From Stentor coeruleus (lineage: Eukaryota > Ciliophora > Heterotrichea > Heterotrichida > Stentoridae), in assembly GCA_001970955.1 (NCBI GenBank), contig MPUH01000085.1:1-64000 (forward strand): a stretch of 64,000 nt of DNA, read 5' to 3'. Of this stretch, positions 20,432 to 31,000 are shown one piece after another (positions within the stretch are counted from its first letter, which is position 1; every line of letters begins with the position of its first letter). Below the pieces are notes generated by a model that worked only from the letters and a program-made list of their open reading frames with translations, did no database searches and was not told where the DNA came from. A program made the position numbers and the translations under genes.

Positions 20432-20692
20432 TGTTAGATTTAGGATTTTAATAAAAGTTTAGATAAGATTTTTGAATTAGGTGTTTGAGTTTTGTTTGTA
20501 TTTTATGATTTTAAATTTTTAAGAAAATATTGGTGGAAGGAAGCAAAGATTTTTTAGGTTTAAAAGAGTTGCTTTATGTGGTTTTATATTATTTAAATAC
20601 ATGTTGTGTTGATTTTTTAGGTATGAATTTATGTTGGTTATAGGAAGAATTTTTTTTAGTTTTTTGGATTAGATTATTTTAGTTGAGCGCTT
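20432..20692. other. Intergenic region
   Basis: No gene is seen. The plus strand is G-rich and C-poor, so the leader of the minus-strand IQ gene is C-rich. Confidence 0.45.
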
Positions 20693-20739
20693 TTATAAGC
20701 TTATTGGTATTAGGAAAACTATGAAATGATTAGGTAAAT

Positions 20740-21240
20740 GCATTAAGAAATCACAAATACAAGACAGAAAAATCATATTTTTTAAGAATTCAATCTTTCG
20801 ATATGACTTTACCAAAATAAAAAGCTTGCTTGTTTCCTTGCTATCTATTTTTTTAGCAACAGAAATATTTGCGAAGAAAAATTTATCAAAGGAAAATTGA
20901 AGTGATTGATTTTCCACAAGCTATAGCAGAATATAATCTTTTATTAAAGTCATTGATATTTTCAACGAACAATTTTCTTACTATGAATATTCTCGTCATT
21001 CAGATAGTGGAAATATTTTTGTTTACCTTTTTGAAATATACTTACTTGCAATTTAGATTTAATTTGGCTGAAAACTTTAGCGACTATGTTAGTGAAACTC
21101 AAAATTATTCAAGTTGGACATTCATTGTGCAAATCAAGTATAAACAAGAATTTGAAAATTTGCTACAAAAATGCAAAAAAACTCAAAGACATGCTATTAT
21201 TGCTCACAATGTAGATTTATTTCCAAGAAAAGTGTTTTAA
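20740..21240 (+). pseudogene. Coding-like relic or orphan ORF
   Basis: An open stretch 20869-21240 lacks an ATG at its start (first codon TTG after an in-frame TAG) but reads like protein: DFPQAIAEYNLLLKSL and later YKQEFENLLQKCKKTQ. Just upstream, another frame also reads like protein (FRYDFTKIKSLLVSLLSIF). A frame change between them would suggest a decayed gene. I recognise no family, and no GT...AG mini-intron joins the frames. It could be chance in AT-rich DNA. Confidence 0.3.
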
Positions 21241-21755
21241 AATTTATATAGATTAATTAGGTTAATAAAATTAAAAAGTTCTTGAAAATGCATGACCTTC
21301 TATATATATCCCAACCCACGATCAGTTAAACAAATATTTTACAATAAAAAAATCTAAAATCTTATCAAACCAAACCTTACAATATGAGCAATAATAAATT
21401 CCAACCTACTAAAGATAATACCTACCAAAGCCAATAAAACTTTATTCAATTAACACTCCCTCTTATCATCCTAAATCAACCTTTTATTAAAAAAATCTGC
21501 ATTCCCTATAAAATCAATCCTTTCTAATCATAAATTTTCCAAGACTCTTCCCTCCTTTAATCACAAACAACATTAAAACATCTTAAAAAAACCTTATCAT
21601 CCAAGCTAAAACAAAAACCTTTACCCTACAAAAACAACCCAATTTTTTACCAAATAAAAAACTAAAACCCTTCTTTTAATCCACATAAAATTCCTCCAAT
21701 TCAAAAATTTCCTAATAATAAAATCTCAAAAATAAATATACTAAAAAATTAAATA
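21241..21755. other. G-poor, C-rich leader of the first MORN gene
   Basis: There is no gene. Between about 21,380 and 21,750 the plus strand has only a handful of G residues while C is common, an extreme strand bias seen upstream of several genes here. Confidence 0.55.
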
Positions 21756-22970
21756 ATGGGCAATTTGAATTGTTCTAAGTGTTGCCAAGGTAGTGAAATA
21801 AAGCTAGAATTTGATCTAAAGTCATCTTCAAATGATAACAAGATAACAGTTTTTTCTCATATAAGAGATACTCAATGCTCTGAACCTACACAGAATCTTC
21901 AAAAAGAAGTTGTTATGATTCAGAGTAATTGGCGCAAATTTGTTTGTATTAGGGAATATAAAAAGCTCAAAGCAAATGAAGAAATCTGCCAGTACTTCCC
22001 TGAGGTTGACATTTGGGAGACTTTAAAACCTAGAGTCCCAGTGAAAAAACAAGTTTCTACTTATGTTTATGCTTCAGGGTGTGTATATAGTGGAGAATGG
22101 TTTGGAGGGTTTAGACATGGAATGGGTGAATGTAAGTGGCCAGATGGTTGTTCATATAAAGGTCAATGGAGATATGGTTTTCCCTGCGGCCAAGGGACTT
22201 TTATATACTCAGACGGTGAGACCTATTTTAACAACTGGATAAACCCTTACGCCGGTTCCAAAGACCGTTCAATCCTCAACGACCTCCTTCAAGGTAAACG
22301 TGACGGCTACGGTATTTTCTAATCAGCCTGGCTATTTCACAAAATTCTCCTCGCAAGTTCAAAACGTTTAAGTCACAAAAAGTTCGTCAAAAAGCTACAA
22401 AAAGCTATCAAAGATATCGAAAACCAAATAAAAATCGCATTTTCCGACCTTGATGAAATTTTTTCCCAAAACCCTCTCCCTGCTGATTTTTCAGAAGAAA
22501 ACATTGAAGGAATTATCTACAACGGACAATGGGAAGATGATAAACGTAATGGTCTAGGGAAAAACTTATGGGAAAATTGTGATGAGTATGTTGGGAACTG
22601 GAAAAATGATATGCAAAATGGATGGGGACGAAATATATGGGCTGATGGAAGTCATTATATAGGTCAATATATTGATAATTTAAAAGAAGGTATAGGAGAA
22701 TATATATGGGAAGATAAAACAAGATATATGGGAGAATGGAAAAAAAATATAATTCATGGAATTGGCAGATATGTATGGGAAGATGGAAGGGAATATTGTG
22801 GACAATGGCAAAATGGGCTTATGAATGGTTTTGGAATATATAAGTTTACAGATGGGAGAAGATATGAAGGTGAATGGAAAATGGGCAAGAAACATGGACT
22901 TGGGTGGTCAATAGGAATAGATGGAAAAGCTCAGAAAAATCATTGGATTGAAGGTAAAATTCAAAGATAA
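21756..22970 (+). CDS. IQ-MORN repeat protein 1, two exons (399 aa)
   Basis: Exons 21756-22311 and 22327-22970 join through a 15-nt intron (GTATTTTCTAATCAG). The N-terminus MGNLNCSKCC suggests acylation. An IQ-like helix (MIQSNWRKFVCIREYKK) lies near residue 55. Three MORN units follow (YSGEWFGGFRHGMGECKW and so on), then a helical insertion of about 80 residues (SSKRLSHKKFVKKLQKAI) that contains the splice site, then six more MORN units to the C-terminus. MORN repeats bind membranes or cortical cytoskeleton. The same order, MG-Cys / IQ / MORN, occurs in the gene at 34786, which lacks the insertion, so the two are paralogues. The likely site is cortex or ciliary membrane. Confidence 0.85.
22312..22326 (+). 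other. 15-nt intron in IQ-MORN gene 1
   Basis: GTATTTTCTAATCAG ends in CAG rather than the TAG seen in the others. Removal fuses DGY to AWLFHKIL and opens a continuous frame to the distal MORN units. Confidence 0.85.
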
Positions 22971-23266
22971 TTAAAATGAATATTTTAATAGAGATAAGAT
23001 TTTTTGAAGATTTTTTTTTTGTAAAGGTTTTTTTATGTTTTTATGTGTGGAACATGTGAGGATTTAATTAAAGGATGCATTTGTTCTTTTTATGTTTTCG
23101 GTTTAAGTATCGTTGATTAGCATAAATATTTTTTTTCTTTATGAGATAATTAAATAAATGCTTTTTGTAAAACTAATGATAATCAATAACAAAATAACTG
23201 ATTTGCATTCAGAGTTATGAAAACTTTAAGTAAAATTTATATCTAAAACTATAATCTTAATAAAAA
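22971..23266. other. Intergenic region
   Basis: No gene is seen. The first part is T/G-rich and C-poor, the part before the next ATG AT-rich. Confidence 0.45.
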
Positions 23267-24067
23267 ATGGGAAACAGGCCAGTTATCGAAATTGAAGCAC
23301 AAGAAATGGTCCCAACAAATGAACAAAGGCAGTCATCAGCTCCTCTAGTCCTAGCCGAAGAAGACAAAGCGCAGATGCCTCGAACAACTCCAGTTCCACA
23401 TATAAAAACTTCATGTCACTTAATCTCAGATTCTTTCGTCCTAAAAAACTCCAACACTTTCTCATTTATCTTCGACAGCCTAACAGACTGTAAAATCATC
23501 ATCATCCCTAAAGTTTCAGCATTAGAATCCCAAAACCCTGAAATCTATACCAAAACTTTTCTATCAAAACCAGGACTAAATCAAGAATTCTGTGGCTGGC
23601 CTCTAGATTTTTCAATACAAAAATCAGACTTATCATTAGAAACTAGTACACTTTCTACTCAAAACGATTTGTATATGCCAATAACCACTACAAACCCACA
23701 ACCACGTGAGTTAAAAATCATATTAGAATGCCAAAAACCTTATTCCCATAGTGAAACTTCAATTGTTATCTTTAGAAAAAACTTAGACTGCTATATTGGT
23801 GAAATAAAAATTCAGAAATTATTGTATAAAGGAAAAAATTATATACTTAAAGAACTTTATGGGGATAATCAACAAGATGATAAACTTGAATGTGCAGTTT
23901 GTCTTTGTAATAAAAGAGATACTGTAATTATTCCTTGTTATCATTTATGTTTATGTGCTAGTTGTGGGAATATGCTCAGAGTACAGTCTTATAAGAAATG
24001 CCCAATGTGTAGATGTGGTAATTTTTATATAGAAGCTGAAGCTTTGCTAAAAATATCTAATCAGTAA
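23267..24067 (+). CDS. MGRN1/LOG2-like RING E3 ubiquitin ligase (266 aa)
   Basis: The C-terminal RING (residues 207-245) has the C3HC4 pattern CAVC, C-H at PCYHLCL, CASC and CPMC, in the short form typical of MGRN1, RNF157 and plant LOG2. The preceding region (about 50-190), including FVLKNSNTFSFIFDSLTDCKI, resembles the beta-rich domain that accompanies this RING type. The start is MGNRPVIE, matching the N-myristoylated Met-Gly start of the family, although residue 6 is not Ser/Thr. No intron is present. It likely ubiquitinates membrane-associated substrates. The short C-terminal tail after the RING is unassigned. Confidence 0.8.
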   Translation: MGNRPVIEIEAQEMVPTNEQRQSSAPLVLAEEDKAQMPRTTPVPHIKTSCHLISDSFVLKNSNTFSFIFDSLTDCKIIIIPKVSALESQNPEIYTKTFLSKPGLNQEFCGWPLDFSIQKSDLSLETSTLSTQNDLYMPITTTNPQPRELKIILECQKPYSHSETSIVIFRKNLDCYIGEIKIQKLLYKGKNYILKELYGDNQQDDKLECAVCLCNKRDTVIIPCYHLCLCASCGNMLRVQSYKKCPMCRCGNFYIEAEALLKISNQ

Positions 24068-24231
24068 AAAAATAAGAGTAGGATTTAACGGAAAGGGTTA
24101 ATTGATTATTTTTTTTTTTGGTTTTTCATATGAAATTGTATTGAAGTTTGTAAGTAAAAAAAATACTTTTGTTATAGGAAGTGATATTTATGATGTTTTT
24201 TATAAGGTAAATGCTGTGGTTTAAGAATATA

Positions 24232-24239
24232 TGTTAGGG
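24232..24239. other. Exact telomere-repeat unit TGTTAGGG
   Basis: The reverse complement is CCCTAACA, the heterotrich telomere unit. It stands 42 bp before the ATG at 24281. Confidence 0.4.
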
Positions 24240-24280
24240 ATTTTATTGTATTTTTTTTTTAGTTTTTTTAATACAATTTT

Positions 24281-24766
24281 ATGGAGGATTGTAAGGATCC
24301 TATATTAAGAGTATTGCTTACTAATGATGGATCTATGACTATTGCCCTTCAAGCTATAGTGTTAGAAAAAATTAGAGCTGAAATTATTCAATCTTTAGAA
24401 GTGATGGAATGTGAATATTTTCCTTGTGAGACTATACAGAGAGAAATTGTTTTAACTTGTGGGGTTGGAAAAGTTTTGTATGCCTTGTCTTATATTAGGA
24501 AAGACTTTCATGTAAGAATGGGATTTGGGCAAGGTGTGCCTATTGGTTTGGTAATGAAAAACAACAAGATTGAACAATTTAGGGATGTTTACAGTATAAA
24601 ATTCGAAGAAATATCCGAAGAACTAAGCCAAAAACTTAACATCCCAAGACAAAAACTATTCCAAAGATCCTACCACGTCTACTCATCCAATCAATCTCAA
24701 ATGCACATCCATGAAATCCTCCTTCCAGACCTACAAAACTATCTTTCCACCTTCCACCAAGCCTAA
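24281..24766 (+). CDS. Chorismate-lyase-like (DUF98/Rv2949c-type) protein (161 aa)
   Basis: The N-terminal motif VLLTNDGSMTIALQAIVLEK matches the LLTxDGSxTxxLEA signature of chorismate pyruvate-lyases. ETIQREIVL follows, then LYALSYIR, IGLVMKNNKIEQFRD, and a C-terminal RSYHVYSS...HIHEILLPDL matching the family's RxY and Glu-rich ending. The enzyme family releases pyruvate from chorismate to give 4-hydroxybenzoate, the ubiquinone head-group precursor. Length (161) fits a single-domain enzyme. No targeting peptide is obvious. The family is mainly bacterial and plastid-related, so lateral acquisition is possible. Activity is not shown; the UTRA fold is a related alternative. Confidence 0.6.
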   Translation: MEDCKDPILRVLLTNDGSMTIALQAIVLEKIRAEIIQSLEVMECEYFPCETIQREIVLTCGVGKVLYALSYIRKDFHVRMGFGQGVPIGLVMKNNKIEQFRDVYSIKFEEISEELSQKLNIPRQKLFQRSYHVYSSNQSQMHIHEILLPDLQNYLSTFHQA

Positions 24767-24780
24767 AATCCTTTATCTAA

Positions 24781-24792
24781 CTAACACCCTAA
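24781..24792. other. Telomere-like 12-mer CTAACACCCTAA
   Basis: One and a half perfect units of CCCTAACA lie between the convergent ends of the chorismate-lyase-like and FAR1 genes. Confidence 0.45.
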
Positions 24793-24924
24793 ACTTCCAA
24801 CCCAAATTTTCCCTTAAAAAACCCCCCCTATTTTTCATACAAAAACCCATTTCCCCCAATATAAAAAAGTATAAAAAAAGCCCAATATCCCATACTACCT
24901 CTCATTTTCATAAAATTCTTTTTA

Positions 24925-25867
24925 TTAATTTCCTGATTTATACCTATATAGCATGTTATAAAGATCTTTCATCGACCATGTACACCTCTCTCCAAGTTCT
25001 GATTCAAACTCATATTGGATTTTTGCAGGTGCTTCTCCTTTCGCATGCAATTCAATAGCTTTCAGTTTAAACTCATCAGGAATAAACCGATTTTTCGCTG
25101 TTTTCTTAATTTCATCAATACTTAACAACTCATGAGTATGATTTAATTTCCTTGTAGTTATAACCCAATCATCATCTTTTTTCCTCAAAATAACATGGCA
25201 TTTACACATTTTCTTAATACTTTTTCTATTCCTCTGTTTTGACTGGTCAGATATTTTCCTTACCCTAACCCTCCCTCTTGCTGAACATGCGAATTCTTGA
25301 TAAACATCACGTTTACTATTTCCTTTACAGATATTAAACCCACATTTTCTTGCATATTCTTCAAAAACATCAGCAGCTTCTTCTAATGTTTTAAATGTAT
25401 TTCCAATATTTATACATTCATTATCAACTTTTGGTTCAATATTATGATATTTATGCTCTTTAGTTTTCATAAAAGGCTTTATTTCTTCTTTTATATCTTG
25501 GAAACTTGATACTAAAGTTGTTGTTTGAGGAGTATTGATTTTGATATCATCTTCTAATTTAAGAATGGAAGGTGTTAAAAGACCTGGACTTATAACTTTG
25601 TAGTCGTAAGCGATTTTGTTTAGAGCTCTTGAAGCTTCGGATAAATGCCTTGACATCTTTTCGTATTCGGGTGTTGAGAGATCTAAGTGGGTTTTTACCT
25701 GTACGTAAAGTTGTATTGTCAGAAGGGTCTTTTAGGATCGAGATAAGATTGTTAATATTGTCGATTATGCTGTTTAGAGCTTGGGCTGAGGTCATATCGA
25801 ATGATGGATACAGATTGTATGATTCGCTACCGCTCCAGTTTGGTGGTGATTGTGAATACCAGTTCAT
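24925..25867 (-). CDS. FAR1-domain (WRKY-GCM1 fold) DNA-binding protein, two exons (308 aa)
   Basis: Exons 25867-25699 and 25682-24925 join through a 16-nt intron; the splice gives LRTDLSTPEYEKMSRHL in one frame. Residues about 155-245 are a FAR1 zinc-binding domain: FKTLEEAADVFEEYARKCGF, a Cys at FACSARG, CKC, then WVITTRKLNHTHEL with the paired His. The last 60 residues (FIPDEFKLKAIELHAKG) form helices often found next to FAR1 domains. FAR1 domains derive from Mutator-like transposases and serve in FHY3/FAR1 transcription factors. No transposase catalytic DDE domain follows here, so this looks like a lone, domesticated DNA-binding domain. The true start is ATG 25865-25867. Confidence 0.75.
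25683..25698 (-). other. 16-nt intron in the FAR1 gene
   Basis: The reverse strand reads GTAAAAACCCACTTAG. Removal shifts the frame to continue into MSRHLSEASR. Being 16 nt, it is the only one of the six that is not 15 nt. Confidence 0.85.
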
Positions 25868-27084
25868 CTTAGATTCTATCCTATCAAATATTTTCTTACA
25901 GCCACTATTCTAAACTAATTATTAGCATATTTTATATGTAGTATTATGTGTTAGGGTAGATTTGAGTTGTTGAGGTGGAAATAAGATTTTTGATAGGTTT
26001 TAGTATGATTATTTGGCGTGAAAAATATTTTTTTTTGTTTGCTGGGAAGTTGTTGGAGAGGTTTTTGGGGTTGGTTTTTGGCTATAGAGGTTTTAGAGGA
26101 CTTTTAGGCAATGAGCTTATATGATGTTTTTTTTGCAGAAGAATATTGAAAAGTATGATAATCTAATGATATAAAGATACATAGATATGAAGATATGAAG
26201 ATACGAGGATTGAGATAGAGATAAATATGATCACCCTGTTAATCCTTATCTAATACAATCTTGAATAGACAATTTTCAAAAACTAATCGAAAAATATTTC
26301 TATTAGCCCATATTACAAATAAAAACCTAAATTTTTATCTATATTTAATTTTCTTTAATTAATTTGGAAAAGAGATTCTTTTAAAGCATATCTTTCAAAG
26401 CTCAAAAAGTTTAATTTTATAAAATACAATCTTAAAATACGTTAATTCTAAACTTCCTCACACACAAAAACCTAGAATCCTATTAAAATTCTTAATTTGT
26501 NAATACAATCTTAAAATACGTTAATTCTAAACTTCCTCACACACAAAAACCTAGAATCCTATTAAAATTCTTAATTTGTAATTGATGATATAGTTTATGA
26601 AATTACTAAGTTTCGATTTATGATACTGATTTTAGAAAAAATCAAATATTTATATGGTAAATCATGTATTACTTTATTTTAACATAATTTATTAATACTT
26701 TTCATATTAAAAAATTGTAAAAAGTGGAGTATTGTCCTCAGATAAAGTCTATCACAATTCTAAAGACAATTGAAAATGTTTGAGTTAAGTTGTTTATGAA
26801 TATTTGCATAACCTCTTTTAAATTAGTGAAGATTATATTATATAAGATTTCAGAATCACTGTTACGCTCACTTAGAACTTACTTTAAAACTATTAGAAAT
26901 TCAGACATTCAAAAGTTTTACCACAATTTAATACTAACAATAATCACAAAATATATTCCATTACTATAAACATAAAAGTAGGTTTTCAATATCATCAGAA
27001 ACATCATGTAATTTTATTACAACTTTCACCCTTATATCATATTATTTATTAATCTTCAAATAATAAAATACTATACTTTTAATC
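25868..27084. other. Gene-free region with an N join and simple AT/GATA-like tracts
   Basis: No gene is seen. The telomere unit TGTTAGGG lies at 25949-25956, upstream of the FAR1 gene. A degenerate GATA/ATGAAGAT tract runs near 26165-26230. Bases 26423-26500 recur exactly at 26502-26579 around the N at 26501. Confidence 0.5.
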
Positions 27085-27681
27085 TTATTCATTATTATCC
27101 TTTCTTCGCGCTTTAGCCAAAGCTCCAAAAATTTCTAACTTTAACTCATCTAATTCTTTAACACTTTCGCTACACTCCCAAACTCTTTTAGGTCTATTTT
27201 TCATATAATATTCCCAAGCAAAAATTGTAGTTTTTTTCTTTTCCATCTTCCTTTGTTTGCCTCTATTGAGCATTTCAAACTCTTCCTTAGCGAGTTCTAA
27301 AGATATCTCAAGTGATCTCATAAGTTTATCTTTTTCTTTAATCAAATTAGGGACTTCTCTAAGATTATTTAGTTCAGATTCACAAGCTAACATTTTAGAC
27401 TCAAGTTTTGTATGTATGCTATTTAAAGCAATGAGTTCTTGTTCTTGAGTTTTCATAAGCCTGTTATAGTCGATTTGTTTGATTAAAAGAGGATTTTTTA
27501 CTTCTTGGCATGGAACTGTAGGATTTGGGATATTGGCGATGTTTACTGCAGTAGATATTAAGATAGGAAATCGACTAGATGGCTCTTCACGAAATTCTTC
27601 TGAACGTGGGGAAATATCGTCGATACTAGGCCGGGCTTTAGAGGTTTTTAAAGGAGGGATTCTTGGACTTGGTGTCGACAT
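27085..27681 (-). CDS. Coiled-coil hypothetical protein (198 aa)
   Basis: The N-terminal 60 residues are Ser/Pro-rich and probably disordered (MSTPSPRIPPLKTSKARPS). Residues about 70-150 form a coiled coil (QEQELIALNSIHTKLESKML and LREVPNLIKEKDKLMRSLEI). The C-terminal part is basic and aromatic (EYYMKNRPKRVWE). No catalytic motif is seen and I do not recognise the family. The start is a true ATG at 27679-27681, with a C-rich leader on this strand containing TTAACACCC near 27766-27775. A structural role is inferred from the coiled coil. Confidence 0.6.
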   Translation of the reverse strand: MSTPSPRIPPLKTSKARPSIDDISPRSEEFREEPSSRFPILISTAVNIANIPNPTVPCQEVKNPLLIKQIDYNRLMKTQEQELIALNSIHTKLESKMLACESELNNLREVPNLIKEKDKLMRSLEISLELAKEEFEMLNRGKQRKMEKKKTTIFAWEYYMKNRPKRVWECSESVKELDELKLEIFGALAKARRKDNNE

Positions 27682-28068
27682 AAGTTATATGTAATAAACA
27701 TTAATAAATAGTTTTTTGAATTTTTTGATAAGATTGGAAGGGAATAATAGATTTTATTTTGTATTGGGTGTTAAGAATTTTATAGAAGGTAGGTTAAGAT
27801 TTTTTTAGATTTGACGGGGGAAAATGATAAGGAAGATTTTTTTATGATTGGTGCGGATGATAAAAGAAGTTTCAGTTTTGTTTAGTGTTTTACATGATGA
27901 AGGTTAGGGAGAAGATTAATGTTTTTTCTTACCATCACATACTAACTATAATTTTTTAATACAAGGTTCTCTGTAAAGTTGTAAAATTCGCATTACAAAG
28001 TCTAGCTTACTTGTTAGTACCTAAACAAAATTCAAAGTAAAAATTTTAGATTATAAATAATACTTAAA
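27682..28068. other. Divergent intergenic region
   Basis: There is no gene. This stretch separates the coiled-coil gene (minus) and the ATPase-cyclase gene (plus), so it should hold both promoters. Only base skew is visible: G-rich on plus to about 27,920, then AT-rich. Confidence 0.45.
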
Positions 28069-31000
28069 ATGGAAAGAAACAAAGGAGAAGTAACAGCAAT
28101 GCGATATATCGAACTTCAAGGTGCAGACCCAAACAGTAATTCTTTATACCCTGGCAATTCAATAATATCCTCAAGGTATACAAAGTGGAATTTTATACCT
28201 AAAAACCTCTTGAACCAATTCACAAGTCCTCCAAAACTTTGGTTCCTCTTCATTTCAATACTAGAACTGAGTTTATTAAACGAGCAAATCACAATCCCTA
28301 TAGGGACAATAATCCCACTTTTATTACTGATTTTTATTGAATCCATTAGAGAAGCTTATAATGATTTCTTACATCATAAATCAGATAATCTTCTTAACTA
28401 CACAGAATTTGCTGTATGGGATGGGACAAGTTTTGTTCTTAAATTCAGTAAAGATATAATAGTAGGGGATATTTTACTTGTATACAATAATGAAAGTCTT
28501 CCTGCAGATGTTATGATTTTAGCTTCTGGTAATGTAGATCATGAATGTTATATTGAAGCATCAACTTTATTAGGTGAGTCATCTTTAAAAATTAAACATG
28601 CTGTAAAAGAGACACAGTTAATTTTAGATTCTAATGAAATTGATGAAGCTGCATCAAGGTTAAGAGGATTTCGTGAAGATCTTCATGTATCATTGCCTAA
28701 TTCGGATTATAAATCATTTAAAGGGAAACTTAAGATGAGAGTTTCTCCTAAAAGTACTCATGTAGGATTGGATAATATTGTTCTTAGAGGGACTAGGGTT
28801 ACAAATACCCCTTGGATGTTTTGTGTGGTTTTATATACAGGACATGAGTGTAAGGCTTGGATTAATATTAAGAGACATAGACCTAAGAACTCGAAAATTA
28901 TTAATACAATTGAGATGTGGATGGCGGGATTGTATTTGATTGTTGGAGCTGTTTGTGTTATAAATACAGTTATTTATTCACAAGTTACACAAAATTTCTC
29001 TTACAAATGGAGCGATATTCTAGTAAGCAATATAATCCTTTTTGGGCATATAATCCCAATCTCCTTAACCCTATCAATTGAAATCATCCGTATTTTCATG
29101 GAAGCTATTTTCAGACCAGGTTCAATGATAACCGTAAACCGAGCTAATCTTTTTTCAAATCTTGGTATGGTAGAATACATTGTCGCTGATAAAACTGGAA
29201 CTATAACTGAAAACAATCTTCGGATAGTATTTTGTATTGTAGTCGACCATGCATATTGGAATTATGATAGCTCAACAGAAGAAATCACTCATGAATCAGA
29301 AAAACCTTCGAAAAATAATCAAGATTTACAATATTCTGACAAAAGTAATGAATTTTCAACTTTGAATGATCTGGCTGCTAATATTGTCGCTTATCCTGAA
29401 GATAAAATTTATTTTAATTATCTTATATGCATGGCAATATGCAATCTAGCATTTCCAGATGAGTTGGATTATGTAGCTTTAACTGTTGATGATAAAGAAC
29501 TAGCAAGAACTGCAGCTAAACTAGGAATAAAACTTTTGTGTAGAGATACTGAAGCGTGTATGTTGAGTATATCTGGTAAAGAGATTTTTTTTGATGTTTT
29601 AGGCTTTCAACAGTTTTCTTCAGCTAAGAAAAAGTCTAGAATTGTTGTTAGAAACAGGACTAGTGGGGAGATTTTCATGTATGTCAAAGGTTCTCGTGAG
29701 TCCTTAATAGAACTTTATGAAGATGATCACACCGAAGATGAGGTTCTCGAGAACTATCGGACAATATACATGGGTTACAAGCAAATGTCCGATCTTGAAG
29801 GCAAGAATTTTTTCCTCGAGTACTCAACAGCAAAGCAATCTCCAGTCAACAAAGAAGGCCGTATTGAGATAGTCTTTGAAAACCATGAGAAAAAGCTTAT
29901 CTACCTAGGTGTTGTAGGTCTTGAAGATACCGTAAGTGAGGAAACTCAAAAAACCGTAAGACTTCTAGAAAAAGCTGGGATAAAATTTTGGCTTTTAAGC
30001 GGAGATTCTGAAGAATCAACATTAAGTTCTGCCCTAGCCGCTGAAATGTATACAAAAACTGACCAGGTTTTATCATTAAGTTATTTAACATCAGAACTTG
30101 ATTTCCTTAATGTAGCCCAAGATTATATTCAAAAAGCTATATACGAAAACGAAGGAGAAAGTATTAATAACGATTCAATAAAAGACTTAGACAATGAAGA
30201 AAAAGCAGATTTATTAGAAAAAGAAAATCTTGATACAGAAATGATGACATCACGTCATAGACCGACAGAGTATTTTAAAAAAATCATAACTGTGAAAAAC
30301 TCAATAGATGGGATTGTTAAACATTACACAAGGTCGAAATCCCGTCTAACAATTAAACCTCGTCATGCAACAGTGAACCCGTTTATATCAAAAATGACGT
30401 TTAAAGCTAAGAAAAAAACGAAACTACGACAAATTTGTATTCCTGAAAAAATAAATTATATACTTTCTATAGACAGTACTGGTCTAGAATATGCATGCTA
30501 CTCAAAACAACACAGTAAATGTTTTATTTCACTTATTTTCGCAGCTAAGTTTGTATGTTTTCATTCATTATACCCTGATAATAAAAGAAAAGTTGTGCAG
30601 ATATTAAAGAACAATTTCAGCTTTAAGCCTTTAGTTTTATCTATTGGTGATGGGATTAGCGATATTGGTATGATTCAAGAAGCAGATATTGGTATTGGTA
30701 TTGAAGGTAAAGAAGGTTCTGAAGCTGCTTTAAGTAGTGATATCGCTATAAAACATTTTTCTCAGCTTAAAACATTATTACTAGTTCATGGCCATGGGAT
30801 GTATATTCAATTTTCTAAATTGGTTTTACTATCTTTTTATGCTATGGTCTTATTAGAACTAGTACTTTTTTTGTTTAATATTTTCGCTGAGTTTACATGT
30901 TTTTCTATCATCCCTAAAGAATTTGTTGTTATTTATAGGCTTATTGTATGTACTGTACCTATTGCTGGAATGTGTATATTAGATAGGGATACAACATCTA

